From: CAZLWA01 sp964563165
GTDB taxonomy: Bacteria; CLD3; SB21
Length of the DNA stretch: 64,000 bases
Direction of reading: 5' to 3'
NCBI GenBank assembly: GCA_964563165.1
Contig: CAZLWA010000008.1
Coordinates: 1-64,000 of the forward strand
Shown here: piece by piece, positions 62,606 through 64,000 of the stretch
How the letters are laid out: the number at the start of each line of letters is the position of its first letter
Position numbering within the stretch: the stretch's first letter is position 1
Notes under the pieces: model-generated
The model's input: only the letters and a program-made list of their open reading frames with translations
Databases searched by the model: none
Told to the model about the DNA's origin: nothing
Position numbers and translations under genes: made by a program

Positions 62606-63127
62606 TTATCGCCACCAGCTTGCCGCGCCGCTCAATTTGTTTATCATACTCTGCCGCGCAGGATAAACTTTCGGATTGTTGGAATAACGTATATATTCCT
62701 GGTTATAGTCGCTGACCGACTGGCCTAGAAAAACACTCGAGTGTGTCTCATCGCCGTTTCTTAGATCGACGCGCACCGCTTTAGCGTCGCTCACTCCGTA
62801 TTTTGAGTACGTGGAAGTATCGTCCGAGATAAAACCTTCCCTCTCGCCTTTCACTACATCCTTGAAAAAGGCTTCGATCTTATATTTTGCCGGTTGTCCC
62901 GTGTCGGGTGCCGCAAATATCCACACCGAATCCTGTTTTGCGATGGTAACGGAAAGATTATCCTTCCAAATAGTAAACGATGTCACGTCATCCGGTTTGA
63001 ATGCGAACACGGGTTCAATGCGTACTTCATACCTTCTTTGGCGATATTGGGAGTAGACCAGCAAGATCAGCAACACCGATAGAATTCCAATGTACGGAAC
63101 CCACATCTTTTGTTTGTTGCTAAGCAT
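62606..63127 (-). CDS. DUF4340-like membrane-anchored protein
   Basis: A 173-residue protein with one N-terminal membrane segment (about residues 10-28) and a periplasmic beta-rich part resembling DUF4340: SVWIFAAPDTGQPAKYKI, DDTSTYSKYGVSDAKAVRVD and VFLGQSVSDYNQEYIRYSN. DUF4340 proteins normally follow GldF/GldG-type ABC genes, as here. This copy is shorter than many, possibly a single repeat of the domain. Its ATG overlaps the upstream gene's stop. Confidence 0.8.
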   Translation of the reverse strand: MLSNKQKMWVPYIGILSVLLILLVYSQYRQRRYEVRIEPVFAFKPDDVTSFTIWKDNLSVTIAKQDSVWIFAAPDTGQPAKYKIEAFFKDVVKGEREGFISDDTSTYSKYGVSDAKAVRVDLRNGDETHSSVFLGQSVSDYNQEYIRYSNNPKVYPARQSMINKLSGAASWWR

Positions 63128-64000
63128 ATAACTCCTCCAGCATTTTTCGCTTATCCCGGTTGCGTTTCCATTTATACAGGCCGAGCAGCATTACGAGTAT
63201 CGCCGGTAAAAATACGTTAAGCCATTTCCATGTGCGGCGTGCGGCGGCGGAAAGTTCTTCCAGCGGCCGCAGTGTAATGTCGCGCGAACGGATCTGAATC
63301 AACTCCTTGTCCCCCGCCAGGTAATCAACGGCATTTAAAATAAAATCCGTATTCTCCTGAATTCCGCCCGCCCTCTTGTCGTTGAAGAACTGATTGTCGG
63401 AAATGACGATCACCTGCGCGGAAGTGTTAACCGGAATGAAATTCGGTCGCGATGTGAAACGAACGCTGTCCTTAAAGAAGCTCGTAACGCTGCCTTCTGC
63501 CAAAACCGCTACGGCTTTGGACGGAAACGGAAACACGCGCATCATCGGGTTCTCAGTCGGCTGAAGTTGGTAAAAGGGCCCTTGCAATAGTCCCGTCTTA
63601 TCTGACGTATACATCAGCGGTGTAAATTGGACGCTCGCGTTCCCGCTGGGCGAGATTTCACTTACGAAGAACACACGCGCTTGCGTCATTTTTCGGGTGA
63701 GGATACTTTCTTTATTGAATTTCTGAATCAGCGGCAGCGGCGGATAATCGACGGCGCTACGGACGGTAAAAATCCCCTGCTGACTCTGCATTTGTATCTG
63801 ACTGCATTTTTGATCAATGATCAAATCCTTTCCGATGATAATGCCGATATTCTCGAGAAATGAATATACATTGGACCGGATATTCATCGCAAAGCCCTGT
63901 TGAAGAAAATCTTTCACCGATCCCTGACCAAGAAACAGTTTTCCGCCGCGCATGATAAACTGATCCAGGCGATACAATTCATCCGCTTTCACCGAATCCG
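63120..64000 (-). CDS. GldG-like ABC-transport auxiliary protein, cut by window edge
   Basis: At least 293 residues; the 5-prime end lies beyond 64000. The frame continues through a GTG at 63992 (preceded by Asp-Ser codons), so that GTG is not the start. The visible part has YRLDQFIMRGGKLFLG, ILTRKMTQARVFFVSEISPS and VIVISDNQFFNDKR, then a C-terminal membrane segment (WLNVFLPAILVMLLGLY) and a basic tail. This is the end of GldG, the auxiliary subunit of gliding/ABC export systems. DUF4340 follows it. Confidence 0.85.
   Translation of the reverse strand, partial: DSVKADELYRLDQFIMRGGKLFLGQGSVKDFLQQGFAMNIRSNVYSFLENIGIIIGKDLIIDQKCSQIQMQSQQGIFTVRSAVDYPPLPLIQKFNKESILTRKMTQARVFFVSEISPSGNASVQFTPLMYTSDKTGLLQGPFYQLQPTENPMMRVFPFPSKAVAVLAEGSVTSFFKDSVRFTSRPNFIPVNTSAQVIVISDNQFFNDKRAGGIQENTDFILNAVDYLAGDKELIQIRSRDITLRPLEELSAAARRTWKWLNVFLPAILVMLLGLYKWKRNRDKRKMLEELYA

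Noticed and set aside
1..64000. CRISPR array, prophage or insertion sequence
   Set aside because: No spaced direct-repeat array, integrase, transposase or phage structural gene was recognised.

Overview
This window reads as chromosomal core sequence of a Gram-negative, moderate-GC bacterium. Outer-membrane markers are a TonB-dependent receptor, several secreted beta-barrel-like proteins and lipoproteins. The GWxTD-domain protein, the DUF5683-like protein, the GldG/DUF4340 pair and the long Bacteroidota/Chlorobi-like SecA point to the FCB superphylum (Ignavibacteria, KSB1 or Calditrichota-like lineages). Bacteroidia proper are unlikely: many genes have clear Shine-Dalgarno sites (for example purC at 15683, tatA at 57887) and the recognisable promoters are sigma70-like with 17-bp spacers, not the TAnnTTTG type. 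The phylum is an inference; no rRNA is present. No CRISPR array, insertion sequence, phage or integrated element was seen.

Layout. 1-2380: repeat-rich DNA around one secreted sugar-binding-like protein. 2381-11573 (minus): TonB receptor with a small secreted partner, then a probable GWxTD / DUF5683-like / ribH / recN / selD run. 11783-17900 (plus): mtnA, a periplasmic TPR protein, purB, purC, psd, pssA. 17906-21217 (minus): tyrS, a receiver-kinase hybrid, a lone receiver, dcd. 21326-27184: mutY, vanW-family (minus), nth, an NtrY-like kinase and an EVE-domain protein. 27193-31989 (minus): kinase, sigma54 activator and two envelope proteins. 32084-35876 (minus): an uncharacterised envelope cluster with a 32-residue membrane peptide. 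36126-38494: a purC-glyoxalase fusion, hairpin repeats and a PIN/RHH toxin-antitoxin pair. 38566-55581 (minus): secA, then a proteostasis block (ftsH, lon, htrA, a cbpA-like J protein, an FmdB zinc ribbon, dnaK), then ppx and sixA. 55633-64000: apgM, tRNA-Gln, tatA, gatA, a solute-binding lipoprotein, a propeller protein and the edge of a GldG-type operon.

The strongest observation is that selD is a selenoprotein gene. The usual catalytic Cys codon is an in-frame TGA (6153-6155) followed by a hairpin placed like a bacterial SECIS, so conventional gene calling would truncate the protein and lose its active site. A second point is the presence of two unrelated-subtype purC genes, one fused in frame to a VOC/glyoxalase domain. 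A third is a recurring promoter form, TTGCAT-17-TATATT, found upstream of genes with unrelated functions; it also helps fix several start codons.
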